Positions 13,191-24,762 of a DNA stretch of 64,000 nucleotides are shown here, piece after piece. A program made the translations under genes and the position numbers. Source of the DNA: Chionis minor (taxonomy: Eukaryota > Chordata > Aves > Charadriiformes > Chionididae); assembly GCA_013398295.1 (NCBI GenBank), contig VZSF01001075.1, positions 434,001-498,000 of the forward strand, written 5' to 3'. Under the pieces are notes generated by a model. The model was given only the letters and a program-made list of their open reading frames with translations. It had not been told where the DNA came from and ran no database searches. Each line of letters starts with the position of its first letter. The first letter of the stretch is position 1.

Positions 13191-13985
13191 TAAATTTTGT
13201 CTCTTTGTTAAGCAATTAATTTCCAGTTATACTAGAATGTTTTGAATAAAAACGACACAGATTTCATTGAGAAGTAACCTTACTACCATTGCCCTTTCTT
13301 ATTATCATTGCTTGGTTGTTGTCTCTTTCCACTTCTTCTGGCACCATGTGCAGCCCAAGTGGAGACCTGTGGCTAACCTCCCTCTCTTGGAGCTGTGTGT
13401 GGCTGATGTAGTTGGTGGGTGTGAGAACCATGGGGGCTCCAGAGTTCCAGAAAGGCTGCAGCTGGTGCAGTGTGTGTCTTTACCCAGCTACGTCCTGACT
13501 TGGCATTCATCCCAGTGAATGAGACGGGAGAGAGTGCCCTCCCGGGTCAAGTAGTAATTGCAGACATGCAGCCAAACACCCAGTCATTCACCACAGAGCT
13601 GGGCTGGGCAGCCCTGGCCTGAATGCTAAATCACATGGGATAGGGTTTTCAGAGAAATTTAAGTTCCTATTTAGTGATCTCTCAGGTGATTTGGATTTAT
13701 TTTTAAGTGATCGTAACAGCTCACAATGCAGAAATCAGACTGTTTCTAAGAAGTGAATCTTAACAATATTGCAACACAGCTGAGAAACGTAACTGTCTTT
13801 CAGATCTTAATATTGCTCTGATACTGGGCTCCAGTGGCTATCAGCTGCATGTAAACATGGCTATTTAAACTGCAGTCTCATCCTTCCTGTGGTAGCTTTC
13901 CTATATTTATGAAATACTCATGTGGTGACTTCAGGAGATGACAGCACAGGAAAGGAATGACATCTAACAATTGGTTGATAAATTG
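13191..13985. other. Non-coding stretch with a GC-richer block
   Basis: From about 13330 to 13650 the sequence is clearly richer in G and C than its surroundings, but neither strand gives a recognisable protein and no repeat family was recognised. An 83-codon open frame (13267-13518, plus) has no family signature. Confidence 0.4.
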
Positions 13986-14095
13986 GGATAATTTTTGAAA
14001 TATCTGAGTTCCTGCCCCTGATTTGGCAGACTTCATAATGACTTTACACAGGTTATTCGGCCTTTCTGAGCTCCTGTCACTCACCTTTAATGGAA
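13985..14095 (+). repeat. MIR-like (CORE-SINE type) relic
   Basis: The order GATTTGGCAGACTTCATAAT, then ACTTTACACAGGTTATTCGG, then CCTTTCTGAGCTCCTGTCAC follows the MIR pattern 'tctgccactt ... gtgaccttgggcaagttacttaacctctctgagcctcagtt' at many positions. It is old and diverged. The minus-strand 123-codon open frame across this region (13878-14249) is therefore best read as chance. Confidence 0.45.
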
Positions 14096-14445
14096 GCAAT
14101 AGCATTCTGTTTTGGAGAAGGGAAGGAAGATACATCTGAAAGATAGTAGTAGTGAAGGAGTAAACCAGGTAATATAAATACCTGATTAAAATAAAAAATC
14201 CAAAAAAGCAGTCACCAGGTTTTGAACTGGGCTTGCATGGAGCCAACAATCATTGACATATTTAGGTGTCTCTTCAGGGAGTGGCTTTAAAGCTTGTCAC
14301 CTTCAGTTGAGATACGCTAAGTAGGGATGTGTTAAAAGGATACTTGACATTTATTGAGACAATTATTTAGTCATCAAAACATCTGCGTACTTGTGCAAGG
14401 TAATCGACCCTTAGCTTACTCAGGGGGCTGTAAAGACATACACAT

Positions 14446-14536
14446 CACTTGCCTCTGGCCTCAAAGAGAATTAGTGACAAATCCAGGTTTACAGTCCACA
14501 GGAGGATTCCTGGCCCCCAGTGCTGTGTTTAGACTA
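14446..14536 (-). repeat. MIR-like SINE relic, minus orientation
   Basis: Plus-strand text runs CACTTGCCTCTGGCCTCAAA, then AGTGACAAATCCAGGTTTAC, then TCCTGGCCCCCAGTGCTGTG. This parallels the reverse complement of MIR-type SINEs as seen in sauropsids ('cttgcccaaggtcacaca ... tggcagagcc ... tcctgactcccagtgct'). The match is better than at 13985 but still by eye. Confidence 0.55.
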
Positions 14537-15160
14537 TTGATGACATCAATCATAGTGAAGGCACAGCGCAGTCGTCAAGCCCCCTATGTATTGCTGTGTT
14601 TTAAAGATAGCCAACGCCAAGTCACAAGTACTTGAGCTTCTTTGCGGGAAGAAAGAGATCTAGCCTGCATTCTGTCACTGCTGAAGAAAAATGCAATGCA
14701 TTTATCACAGGAAAAAAGTGTAGTCTTAAGATTTAGGTTTCTTACCATGTATAAAGTGTTGATGTATGTTATTAGAAACTACTTGCCTAGGCTGTATTTC
14801 ATTTATGCTTTTAGAGCCATCTAAATCAACTTCTTTAGCTTTAGGAAGATAAAGATTGTAAAGCAAATTATCTGAGCATCAGGAGACCTACCATGTTGAT
14901 TTATACCCGCTACATACAGTAAGTATGTAATTCACTTATAAATCACAAAGCTGATGCATATTTTCAGAATTATCTGGGTATTTGGTTAGTGCAACTTTAA
15001 ATGAAATAATATGGGCATGTGTTTACCTTTTGCAAGGCAAGAAGGAACGACAGGCAAACAAAAGTGTTAGAAATGATTAAAGATACCAGGAATACAAGGC
15101 CATTTTTCTTATGTTGTCAATGCTTAGAAAGTAAGCGTCTGCCTGCTGAAGCATTGTTCA

Positions 15161-15174
15161 TAATAATAATAATA
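15161..15174 (+). repeat. (TAA)n microsatellite
   Basis: Four to five TAA units in perfect tandem. Ordinary simple repeat. Confidence 0.8.
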
Positions 15175-15627
15175 TTACCTCTGTAGGCCAGAATGTCTTA
15201 CCAAGAGCTGAATGCATTTGCTGTGCCTTTACAAGGCTGTATTGGAGAATCAGATGACTGTAACTGGACATGTGGCATGAATTTCCTCACAACTCATTTT
15301 AGTTGCATTTGGATGCATGAGGATTATTTATTCAGAAATAGTGTTCTGGATATAAGCAGGAGCTACAGAGATAAAATGACTATGTGTCTTGGTCATTTCA
15401 ATAGAAAAGTTGTCTGAACTGTGGCATTTCTTTAGTTACCGTACAGAAGCTCTTGCCATGCTAACTCAAGACCAAGTATCTGTCTTGGTTGTAGTGGTCA
15501 GCTGGGCCAGAGATACCAGCTTCTGTAGCTAGCAACAGGATTTCCCTAACTTGAAGGCAGCCATTCCTGTACCCGTTTCTTGAGTTTACTGCTATTGTTT
15601 CGATGCCTTGATGACCATAATCCTCTT

Positions 15628-15667
15628 AAAAAAAGAAAAAAGAAAAAAAAAAGAGGAGAAGAAAATA
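15628..15667 (+). repeat. A-rich homopurine tract
   Basis: Runs of A interrupted by single or paired G over about 40 bp. The lysine-rich open frame across it (15580-15840) is a consequence of the low-complexity sequence rather than a gene. Confidence 0.8.
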
Positions 15668-16189
15668 TAAGCAGTGGTTTAACATGGGTGTTTCCTAATG
15701 TTCTGATCTTTGTTTCTAAAAGAAACTATAGAAGCGGAAGGGAAAGGAGAAAATGTATTCATTTTTTTTTGCTCTTAGGAATTAGGTGCAAAGCTCCCCT
15801 AGCAGCGTTTAGTGATCTTTCCATTTTCCCTCTTTCTTAATGAAATTGACTACTTAAGTACTATTTACATTGTCTGTGGAGCTGTTTGTCAATTTTCTCA
15901 TAGTTCTCTCTTCATAGGGAAATGATGCATGTGTGTGATATTTTCATACGGGTGGCTGTTACGATCTTTGCAACACCCCTGAAACAAGCCCTTATTATTG
16001 TCTTCCTTATGAAGCTATTGCACTAGATAGCTGAAAAAGTAACTGAATTCTGCTTCGCCGAGAGCTCTCCTTTTAAACAAAAAATTATATTGAAGAAGTG
16101 TAAAGCTGCGCTTTAGGAGTTAACATCTGAGTATAGTAGGGTCTTCATATTTCCATGGCAACGGCTTAACATGATCAGTAAGTAGAGTG

Positions 16190-16770
16190 GACTATTTTGC
16201 TATGAGGTGTCATTAAAAGAAAAATCATGCTGGGAAACACACATGTATCGTAGAATAAAATCTCTTCTCCGCAGTTTTGCAAACAGCCAATTTCTTTGTT
16301 GCTTCCTATTGATACATTGTTTTAAAATTTCTGTTACATTAGAAATGGAAACAGTAATTTACATGGCTTTTAATTACAGTTTTTGTGATTGCAGTGTTGT
16401 AAATTTAAAGAAGCAACTTTGCAACAGAGGTAATCTGACAGCTGCCACTAAACCTCTTATTTACAATATGTGTCGCCAAATACACTTATATTTTACAGCA
16501 GCTTTTTGTCACTGGTGTGTTGCATAGTTCTCGGTGGTAGTAGGGATGGGCTCAGCTGCCGTTTTAGTCATTTCTATTAAGAATATATTGATAGCTAGCG
16601 CACCAGCAGTGGCCAGCCTTTTCTGCCAAATCCGTTATTTTTAAAAGGTCAAAGGTCTACAATGAATTTGATGAGCCAGATTTGCTGTTCCTCTTTGCTC
16701 TGTGTGTGTCACACACTGGGTGTCAAGGCAACTGTAATTTTTTTCTGAAGGTTCTTGTTAATTATTATTA
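16190..16770. promoter_or_regulatory. Candidate conserved non-coding block (possible enhancer)
   Basis: About 580 bp of repeat-free, compositionally balanced DNA contains many transcription-factor-like words, among them TTTTAATTACAG, GCAAATACAC-like AT motifs and the DR1 element listed separately. A 106-codon open frame (16207-16527) is present but has no domain signature. Conservation cannot be measured here; the call is an impression of texture only. Confidence 0.3.
16646..16658 (+). promoter_or_regulatory. DR1-type nuclear receptor site AGGTCA-A-AGGTCT
   Basis: Two direct half-sites spaced by one base match the DR1 consensus AGGTCANAGGTCA at 12 of 13 positions. DR1 sites bind HNF4, COUP-TF, and RXR with PPAR or RXR partners. 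It lies in the non-coding block that looks conserved. A 13-bp near-match can occur by chance in 64 kb, so function is unproven. Confidence 0.4.
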
Positions 16771-17642
16771 CCGGAGTCCTACCGCACATTTTGAAAGCAA
16801 ACAGAGGGAGCTGCTCAAGTATGCTAACCTGTAGTTGCTCCTCTTTGGCATGTCACTCTTTTGAACATGGTCGGGGTGGAGAGAACATCTGAAAGTTCTA
16901 TTGCCAACTTCCCTCCAGTCAGGGCAGTCTTCCTCATTTGAGGGTGTGCACCAGCTCAAGATGTCAGGTATTATTTTAACATCCTGAAATGAACTAACCT
17001 ACTTACAGACTGCAGCATCTACACAGGTGACTACTTCACCTTATGCCATATAGAAAGGCATAAACCAGATTTTTATTAAACTTTTCTTATTGCTGCATGT
17101 AGCAAAGCTGACTGTAAGAATTTTTTGGCACATGACGGAGTTCCTTATTTTTAACTCTCTGAATGTTGGCACAGCAAAGCGAGTCACTCAAGTCTCCTTT
17201 ACTTTCCTCTTCTTTAATTCCAGGTCCTTTTTTACCTAGAACTTTAAAATCTGTTTCATCTCTTCACTGATACAATGTTCTTTAGCCCCACTTCTCTGTG
17301 TTTTCCAGATTATGTTATGTGATATAGGCTCCTTATCAAATAAAGCTGGCATTTCAGTTTTCTTTTCTCCTTCCATTGATTCACAAGCAGTGGACACAGA
17401 CTGCAGTACAGAACACTCCAATTAGACAAAATAAAATTTTACCATCATGAGAGTAGTCAGATATAGGTCAAACCCATGATCTCTGTCATGGGTTCAAACT
17501 GTCAGAGCAGGAGTTCAGAGAGGAATATTTATTCTTGGAGATATTCAGAACTTGACTCTGCAGTGATCTGAGCAACATGACCTGGTTGGCCCTGCTTTGA
17601 GAGGGCAGCTGGATTAGAGACCTCCAGAGTCCCTTTCAAATG
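16771..17642. other. Non-coding stretch, nothing recognised
   Basis: No gene or repeat family was recognised between the candidate regulatory block and the next CR1. Confidence 0.5.
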
Positions 17643-18097
17643 AATCATAGAATCATAGAATGGTTTAGGTTGGAAGGGCCCTTGAAGATCATCTAGTTCC
17701 AACCCCCCTGCCATGGGCAGGGACACCTCCCACTAGACCAGGTTGCTCAAAGCCTCATCCAGCCTGGCCTTGAGCACCTGCAGGGATGGGGCCTCCACAG
17801 CTTCCTTGGGCAACCTGTGCCAGCGCCTCACCACCCTCAGAGTGAAAAATTCCTTCATGAGATCTAATCTAAATCTCCCCTCTTCCCATCTGAAGCCATC
17901 ACCCCTTGTCCTTGATTTCATGTAGGCCCTTTTCAGATCCTGGAAGGGGCTCTAATGTCTCCCCGAAGCCTTCTCTTCTCCAGGCTGAACGACCCCAACT
18001 CTCTCAGCCTGTCCTCTTAGCAGGGCTAGAGCACCTCTGATCATCTTTGTGGCCTCCTCTGGTCCATATCCTTCCTATACTGGGGGCTCCAGAGTAT
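17643..18097 (-). mobile_element. CR1 LINE retrotransposon, 5'-truncated, minus orientation
   Basis: The plus strand begins AATCATAGAATCATAGAATG and continues with GGTTGGAAGGGCCCTTGAAG, AACCCCCCTGCCATGGGCAG and other hallmarks of a CR1 subfamily distinct from those at 12855 and 24763. The minus strand encodes the ORF2 C-terminal remnant (GRFRLDLMKEFFTLRVV, then WHRLPKEAVEAPSLQVLKA). About 455 bp survive. Near 18065 a few bases expected in the family appear to be missing before GGGGGCTCCAGAG. It is a dead copy. Confidence 0.95.
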
Positions 18098-19155
18098 GAA
18101 ATTATTCTATAGCTGTGTTCAGTAATCCTACTCAAGACTAATTATTTATTTCCCATACTTTTAATTTTAAACATAAAGGACACTACAACATTGCTCGGTC
18201 TCATTAAAAATTGCGTAGTAGAATAGAATCTGGAAGGAAGTTTATTTGGTAAAAGGAAACATGCCCAGTTGTGGTTTTGCCAGGCTAGGGCGTGCATTAG
18301 TGCCTGGCTGTGCTGCACTGCATAGAGGAAACATCATGAGGCTGCGAGAGAGATAAATCAGTGCTGATAAAAAGGGTGGGAAAATAAAGAGAGCAAGACC
18401 ACTTACAGATTGAATCTTGCATGTCAGTCATGATGAAAAAGTCTTCCGGAGTTATTTGAGCAGATGAAGAAATCATGCATGAAGATGTCAGTGTGTCTTT
18501 GACTGTAGAACATGAAAATCCATTTGTTTTAACCTCTCTTTGTCTCACTTGAGTATTCCGGCAACAAATACTTTTTGGCAGAAGTATTTTACTACGCGCG
18601 TCACAGAGAAAACCTAACTGGACCTTCTAGGCACTAATGTCATATAAATAATATTATAATGGAGCCCATTTAATACAAGAGTCAGAATGTAGCAAAGTGG
18701 AAAGTTATATTCGACAGAAGTAAATAATATTGTTTCCACTGGCAGGAAAGAAATAGTGTGTCAATGGAATCCATACATCAGGTCATGTCATTCTCAATTG
18801 ATGAAATTTACCTTGACAGATTTTACTAAGTATCACCCATGTGTTACCTAGTGTCAGCAACTATTTGCATCCTTATGCATAACAGTAATGCAGATGACAT
18901 ATAGAACAGTCTCGTATCTTGGACTCAAAATATATTTGTCACATCTTATTGCTGTCATTTGGCACTTAATATCAGACCTATTAAAGTGTAACTCTTAATA
19001 AAAATGATGTTAAGATAAGGGTACCTGCTTTCTTTACAGTTATATCATGGAGGAGTGGACATGGAAGTTGCAATCTCCTTGTATATTACAACTGTGTATG
19101 AAGTAGTGGTAAATCCAGTGGGGCTGGACAGAGGCTGAGGATAGGATTGTCCGCT
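18098..19155. other. Non-coding stretch, nothing recognised
   Basis: No recognised gene. A segment at 19040-19108 has a strong acceptor (GCTTTCTTTACAG) and 23 open codons, but a poor donor (GTG|GTAAAT), so it is not called. Confidence 0.45.
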
Positions 19156-19385
19156 AAGCAAAGCACTGACTCAGGTGGGATTCTGTTCTTGATTCTGCCA
19201 TTGTCATACTGCATGATATTGTAAGAGCTATTTCATCACCCTAATGTTGTGTATCCCTTTCTGTAATTCATTTATTTTATCCAGTTAGATTATAGCTTCA
19301 AAGGGACAGGGACATTCCCATGGATTTTTACAGTGGCAAGGACTGTAGCTGAGACTTCTGGAATACATTATTGTACAGATAAGAA
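19156..19385 (+). repeat. MIR-like CORE-SINE relic with LINE-type tail
   Basis: Four blocks in order fit a sauropsid MIR-like element: a start near GCACTGACTCAGGTGGGATT; a middle with GATTCTGCCATTGTC, TGATATTGTAAGAGC and CCCTTTCTGTAATTC, paralleling 'gattctgccactg ... tgaccttgggcaag ... tctgtaa'; TTAGATTATAGCTTC with AAAGGGACAGGGAC, paralleling 'ttagattgtaagctc..ggggcaggga'; and an end with GGAATACATTATTGT, paralleling the common 'ccgcaatacaaataat' tail. It is diverged, but collinearity over about 230 bp makes the call fairly good. Confidence 0.6.
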
Positions 19386-22300
19386 CAAGCAACAATATAA
19401 AAATATATATACAGACTTTGATACTCTCCAATCCATACAGACCTTGTCAACTTGCTTGCAGGATCTTTGCTCAGTTCTTCAAAAGTAAAAAAGTTAGATG
19501 AGGGTTTTTGGGGTTTTTTTGGCACAAAGCTGTCTGAATTTCCAAGATTGTGCTTTGATGATTTGAGTCGATTTTCTTTTCAAAATAAGGACTGGTGCTT
19601 TTTTCTGTTTTTAAAAATCAAGCGTACGTTATAAGTATTTCAGTTTCCAAGCCAAATTTTAATGGCTTCTAAAAAGCTGTATGCTGACCCCAGGTCTATT
19701 AAAAATGTTTTATGTAGGCCGTCATCTAAGGGACACGTTGCTTTTTGTAAGGAAATAAAAAAGGAGGCAATAAGTTGCAAATCCCAAAGCAGCTAAGTGA
19801 GAGTGGAAGAAAGTGCTTCGGGTTTGCAGAAACTGTAAATTGTGGTTTAGTGATCCTGCTGGAACCTAAGGGAAATGAAAAGAAAAATCGGTGTTAAAAA
19901 TAATCAGAGGAAAAAAAATACAAATAGTTGAGGGGAAAGGGTTAAGGGTGACAAGGTGACAAGAAATTTCAGGAAGGTCTGCATTCTGAAAATAAATGTC
20001 CATCACTGTAAGCGTTCTCAGCACCTCTGCAAAGCAGTATCTGACCCTTCCGGTGAAAAGGTCCTGCAACAGTGGGAGCTGTGATGGGAGAACAAGAAAA
20101 CTGGATGCAACAGAATGACAAGGCAACAGAATGCAAACCACAAGCGTGTCCCTCCTTCTGGGCATGGAACAAAAGCAAACACAGATGTGACCACATTAAA
20201 AAAGTTACAAATTTCTGCCAGCTCAGCAGGGAGAATGCAAAGCTAGCGCTATGATGTAAGGTATTATTTTGGCCTGGCTGGCCATGAGAAGATCTAGAAC
20301 TCTCAAATGGTAGTATTATTCCTTACTGTACACAACCCCTGTGGCTCCAGGAGGGAATCCAAGGTAAGGCAGTTCCAGCAAGGTGCTAATAGAGGCTCTC
20401 TGATACACAACTTGCCATAGCCTGATACAGGATTTGGTCTCCAAACCTCTTTTAGTTCTCAGTTTACATTTGATGACTTTTTTTTAGTTTTGTTTTTGTG
20501 CACTGCTTCTTATAGTGTGCTACCGTGATGCTGCCTTTGAAAGTGGTGTTCACTTGTAATAGCAATTACAGAATATTCAATTGCTGTGTTTTACGATTCT
20601 GCTGAATTTTGTTCAAAAACATTTTTCATATAGTATTGTTTTTCTTTCTTGATTGGGAGATCTGGCCTATAAATCACATTTCCAGAACATCTAATCATCT
20701 AATGAACTTCAAATTTATAATTTGTGAAAACAAGTGCCCTTTCACAGTAAAAAAGTGACATTTATGCAAATATTTCTTCTAGAAAAGAATTTGCCGTCTA
20801 TTCATAAAAATGCAAGGAAACTTTATCTCTGTGGTTTCCTTGTTCTAATTCATTTCACAAATGAATTTAAGACAGCTAGCAAACTGAGAAAAAATTATCC
20901 TTGTTGAGGTGTTATTTCATTCAGTTTTAAATATTAATGTGTGATGTTGCATCGTTATGTAGTACTCTTCACAAAGATGATATAAACCGTTTGTTAAAGA
21001 AAATATGAAGCTTCTGAAATGTCTGCTCATAAATGTTTACAAGAGAGATCATAGGTAGAATTATAGGCAAGGAAAATGAAGAATAGATGAGCCTAGGGAA
21101 TACTGGGATAAGATACAGTTGGCAAGCATCCCAAGCTGGATTTCTAGATGATGACCTTTTCTTTCTTGAAATCATATTTTGCATTTCTAGGCCACATGAT
21201 CCCATGATCAAAGTGCTGTATCTCGATTCTGTATATAAAGAGGATATGCATAGTGAAATACATAAAATCGATAATGAAAATGGATGGAGTTTTTCGATGC
21301 TTCCACTGTGAATTTTAACAACTGTAGATATATGAAGAAGTCCTAAAAGCCTAGAGTCTTGCTGTGGTTTGGCTAGTAGAGGCACAACACATGCAGTACT
21401 AGAACAGAGTACCGATACGTTGAGAGCAGGGCAGAGGGTGAGAAGGACAGGCTAAGGGTCCCATCAGCCTGTTTTGGGCAGCAGTATGGTGCAGAGGGTT
21501 TTACAGAGAACCTTCGCATACTGTCTGACTTCTTTGGAGTGCCCTTCAGCTCCCAGAGCAGCCCAGGCTTGCACAGATAAATCCTGACTTAAAGTCTCCT
21601 TTCCTCCAGGGCTGCAAATCTCACTCTAAGCACAGATTCTTCTGGCCTAGCATGCAAAGCTAAGGCAAATTTCTTTCAAAATCTTAATAAAAAGGTAGTG
21701 AAAGCTTGCTGTGAAATTCGCTGTGATAGAAATAAGCAAATCTTAATGGATTTTCTTACATGTTCTCTTTGTGGAATTGTAAGATAACCCCACAGACATG
21801 TTGCTGGGCTTCTGTTTGTACTCTGCTCGACTGAGTTCACTCTGGTCCACGCAAATAACACCTTCCTTACATAGTTCAGTGTTACCATATAAAGATTTTA
21901 TTGGGTTTCCTTAACTAGATTTGGGCTTTATTATCCGTTTGCCAAATGATAGGCAATATTAATGCTACTGTTTTCTGCCAACATACAAATTATACAAATG
22001 TATTTAATTTCATTACAGCAGTTGAATTAATTGTGTATAATATGATATTGAGGATTGTGCTACACAGGAAGAAAAGCAATTTAAGCTGGCAATAAGCATA
22101 ATTGAAATCCTTTACTTGTTTAAGAAATTTTTTTTGCATTCTCTTTATATTTGTTCTTCTTAGTTTTGGTTGTCCTATTGTTAATTCCAGCAAAAACAAG
22201 TCTTCCAGATTTGTAGCTGTTTTGACATGCCACTGTTGGCTCACTGAAATGTGACAAGTACAGAAGAGAACTTCTGATTGGATTCTATTGCAGTATTATG

Positions 22301-24762
22301 CTATGCCTACCAGTAAAAAATGCAGAGAAAATTGAATCCTAAAATTATCTGCCTCTCTTCCATTTACTCTCCAAGCCATTTCTTCTATTTTTCAATTATC
22401 ATCTGGTAATAAATGTGTCATAGTGCAAGATGAGACCTCAGTGGAATACAGTAACACTGAAGACAGAATGGAAAATTCAAGAATATTTGAACTTGTTTGG
22501 ATGCAAATTTGGTCATTATATTGAACCGAAAGGTATGTGCTGCAGCAAAGGAAGTAGTAAAGCTCTAGAAATTGCCTGTGCTAACAAAACAGCCCTCTGC
22601 TACATCTGCCACCAGACACCAAGACATCCTTCTTTCCAAATGAATTTCCTGTTCTGAGACAGACTATGAGGTTTATGAAGCATTTAATTGCCTTTAAGTG
22701 TTTATCTGGGAATTAGGTGGGGTACAGACATTGGATAAAAGCTACGTCCTTTGGAATCGGTGATTAAATTTATATTGGATCCTATACACAGCCAAGATTT
22801 CTGTCCTTGTACTGATCCCCTAAATGTATGAATCTCACTCTCCATTGTTACCGTTTCCTTAACTGTCTCTGAATTTGTCACTAGGAATGGCACACACAAG
22901 TTAACTTCCCATCCTGCTGTTAGTCTCACCCTCTCCTAAGACACTGGAATTTCTGAGGAGGGATCTTGAGAGAAGAAAACAGTTTTCAGATTTTCAATTT
23001 ATCTGCGGCCTGAAAGGAAAATGACTGTAAATTCTGGAGCTTCTGCAACTAATTCTAGGGGGAACAGTTTGCCAGCATTTGAATCACTAGAAACCAGCTT
23101 GTTGGGACTCTAGACATCATTTAACCTAACTGTGCAGAACTCTCAAAACTCTCAAGAGTACCCTAGTACATTTTCAATATGCTAGTCAAGGCTTAATGGC
23201 AGTTTCCCATTCCAAATATGTTTCTGCCTAAAAATGCACCAGTTTTCCTGAATAATAGTATGTAACTGCTAGGATGATGGTTTGCAGTCTCTCCATTAAT
23301 TTACTGCTGGAGCTAGGTAACTTTTCCTTACATAAAAGATCACTAGCTTATTTTATGTGGCTACCATTGTGTGTATGACACATCTGCTTATTTTGTGCCT
23401 TTCCTCTTGTTCTTCGTTGACTCTTTAGCTGCTCAGCTCAGGGAGAGAGGAGCAGGCCTTAATTTGAGACATCAGTTCATTTCTTGAATCTTTTGGTAGA
23501 TCTATGGAATTTCCAGTTACAAGGCTGATTTGATAACAGTTGAGCATATGATTTTTCTGATGAGCTTTGGCAAGTGAAGATGCTGAGATAGTCATGGCCT
23601 CTCCACTCCCCTGATAATTAAGGACCTTAGCTTGTTTATTTTTTTTAAAGCAAAAGATGATCTAGAACATCATCTGTAAGTTCATCATCTGACTGAGGGA
23701 AGGATGAGCAGCATAAAAGAGCTGCCTAGACCAGAGACATTGTGGTATGTTATACACTGGCTGTGAATAAATCTGAACTGGAATTCAAAAGAAAGCTCTT
23801 CTGTTAGAAGAGACAGGGTCAGACATAGCGTACAAGTGGAGGCCTCCAAACTAATTTGAAGATGGCACTTGATAATGATGTGTCTGAGGGAGCAATAAGC
23901 TGACAATTAGGTGTCATAGAAGTTCTTTGTATGCCTGAACTCTGAATGTGCTGAGTTTCTGTATGCATGGATAGTGAGACTATACACAGGTCAACATAAG
24001 ACCTCATCTGATTGCACAAACTGTGGTCATGTAGGACAGCATGATCTCCCCAGTGCACTGGGATTTGGAAATGCAGATTTCCTGGACTGAATCTTTACAT
24101 GCTGTTAGATTTTGAACTGTGTGTAACTGTCCTGCAGAAAACTGGCTAACATTCATTCTTTTTTTTCTGTGTGGCTGCACATGAGGAAAGTGCAGGAAAG
24201 GAATAAAATTAATGTGTTGTGTTTTGCCTATATTTCTAGCCAAATTTCCTATCATATACATTCAAGATAAATCAAATTAAGACACTAATATGAAAACAGT
24301 ACAATATTGCTGAATAGCATGCTGGCCCACTGATTTCAACATAAATATTTCTGACTCACTGACAAGAGAATTAATATAAGACATTTTATAGGATACACGT
24401 GTAAGTTTTGAGAAGCTTCAGGGCAAACCATCTGAAGTCCAGTATTTCCAAGACTAGAAACTTAGTTCCTTTAATTCTTTCAGCACTAGAGAGAGTGAGA
24501 GTGGGCATCAAATGAACCTCTGGAGGAATCCATCATTTCCTATGAGTTACATTCTTACTGATCTAAAATTTAAAAATATTAATTTGAATAATATTTTTTT
24601 ACGTCTCTCTCCAGAGGGGAACTGTTGTTAGATTTGACATTCCTAGATACGGAAATACTACACCTGCATCTGATTAGTTATTGTTTTCTTCCTTCAGAGA
24701 GTCTCAGACCTCTTGTTCACCACTTCATTACTGAATTTGAGGACCTTCAGTTAACCCTTAGA
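19386..24762. other. Non-coding stretch, nothing recognised
   Basis: About 5.4 kb of AT-rich sequence without a recognisable gene or dispersed repeat. The longest open frame (20969-21385 minus, 138 codons) is of low-complexity hydrophobic and serine-rich character and shows no family signature. A GC-richer patch lies at about 21410-21650. Confidence 0.45.

Larger units (their letters stand above)
14537..16189. other. Non-coding stretch with simple repeats
   Basis: No gene is recognised. Exon-like segments at 14845-14918 (24 codons, donor ACA|GTAAGT) and 16117-16177 (20 codons, donor TCA|GTAAGT) have weak acceptors and are not called. It also holds a TAA run and an A-rich purine tract, listed separately. 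Confidence 0.4.

Noticed and set aside
13878..14249. 123-codon minus-strand open frame
   Set aside because: It overlaps a MIR-like relic and its peptide has no recognisable domain; best explained as a chance open frame.
15580..15840. Lysine-rich open frame
   Set aside because: Produced by an A-rich low-complexity tract.
20969..21385. 138-codon minus-strand open frame, longest outside repeats
   Set aside because: Residues are those expected of AT-rich non-coding DNA, with no motif, no good splice context and no conserved-looking segment.
22430..22657. Exon-like segment ending at GTATGT near 22533
   Set aside because: The donor is acceptable but the acceptor before 22442 lacks a pyrimidine tract.
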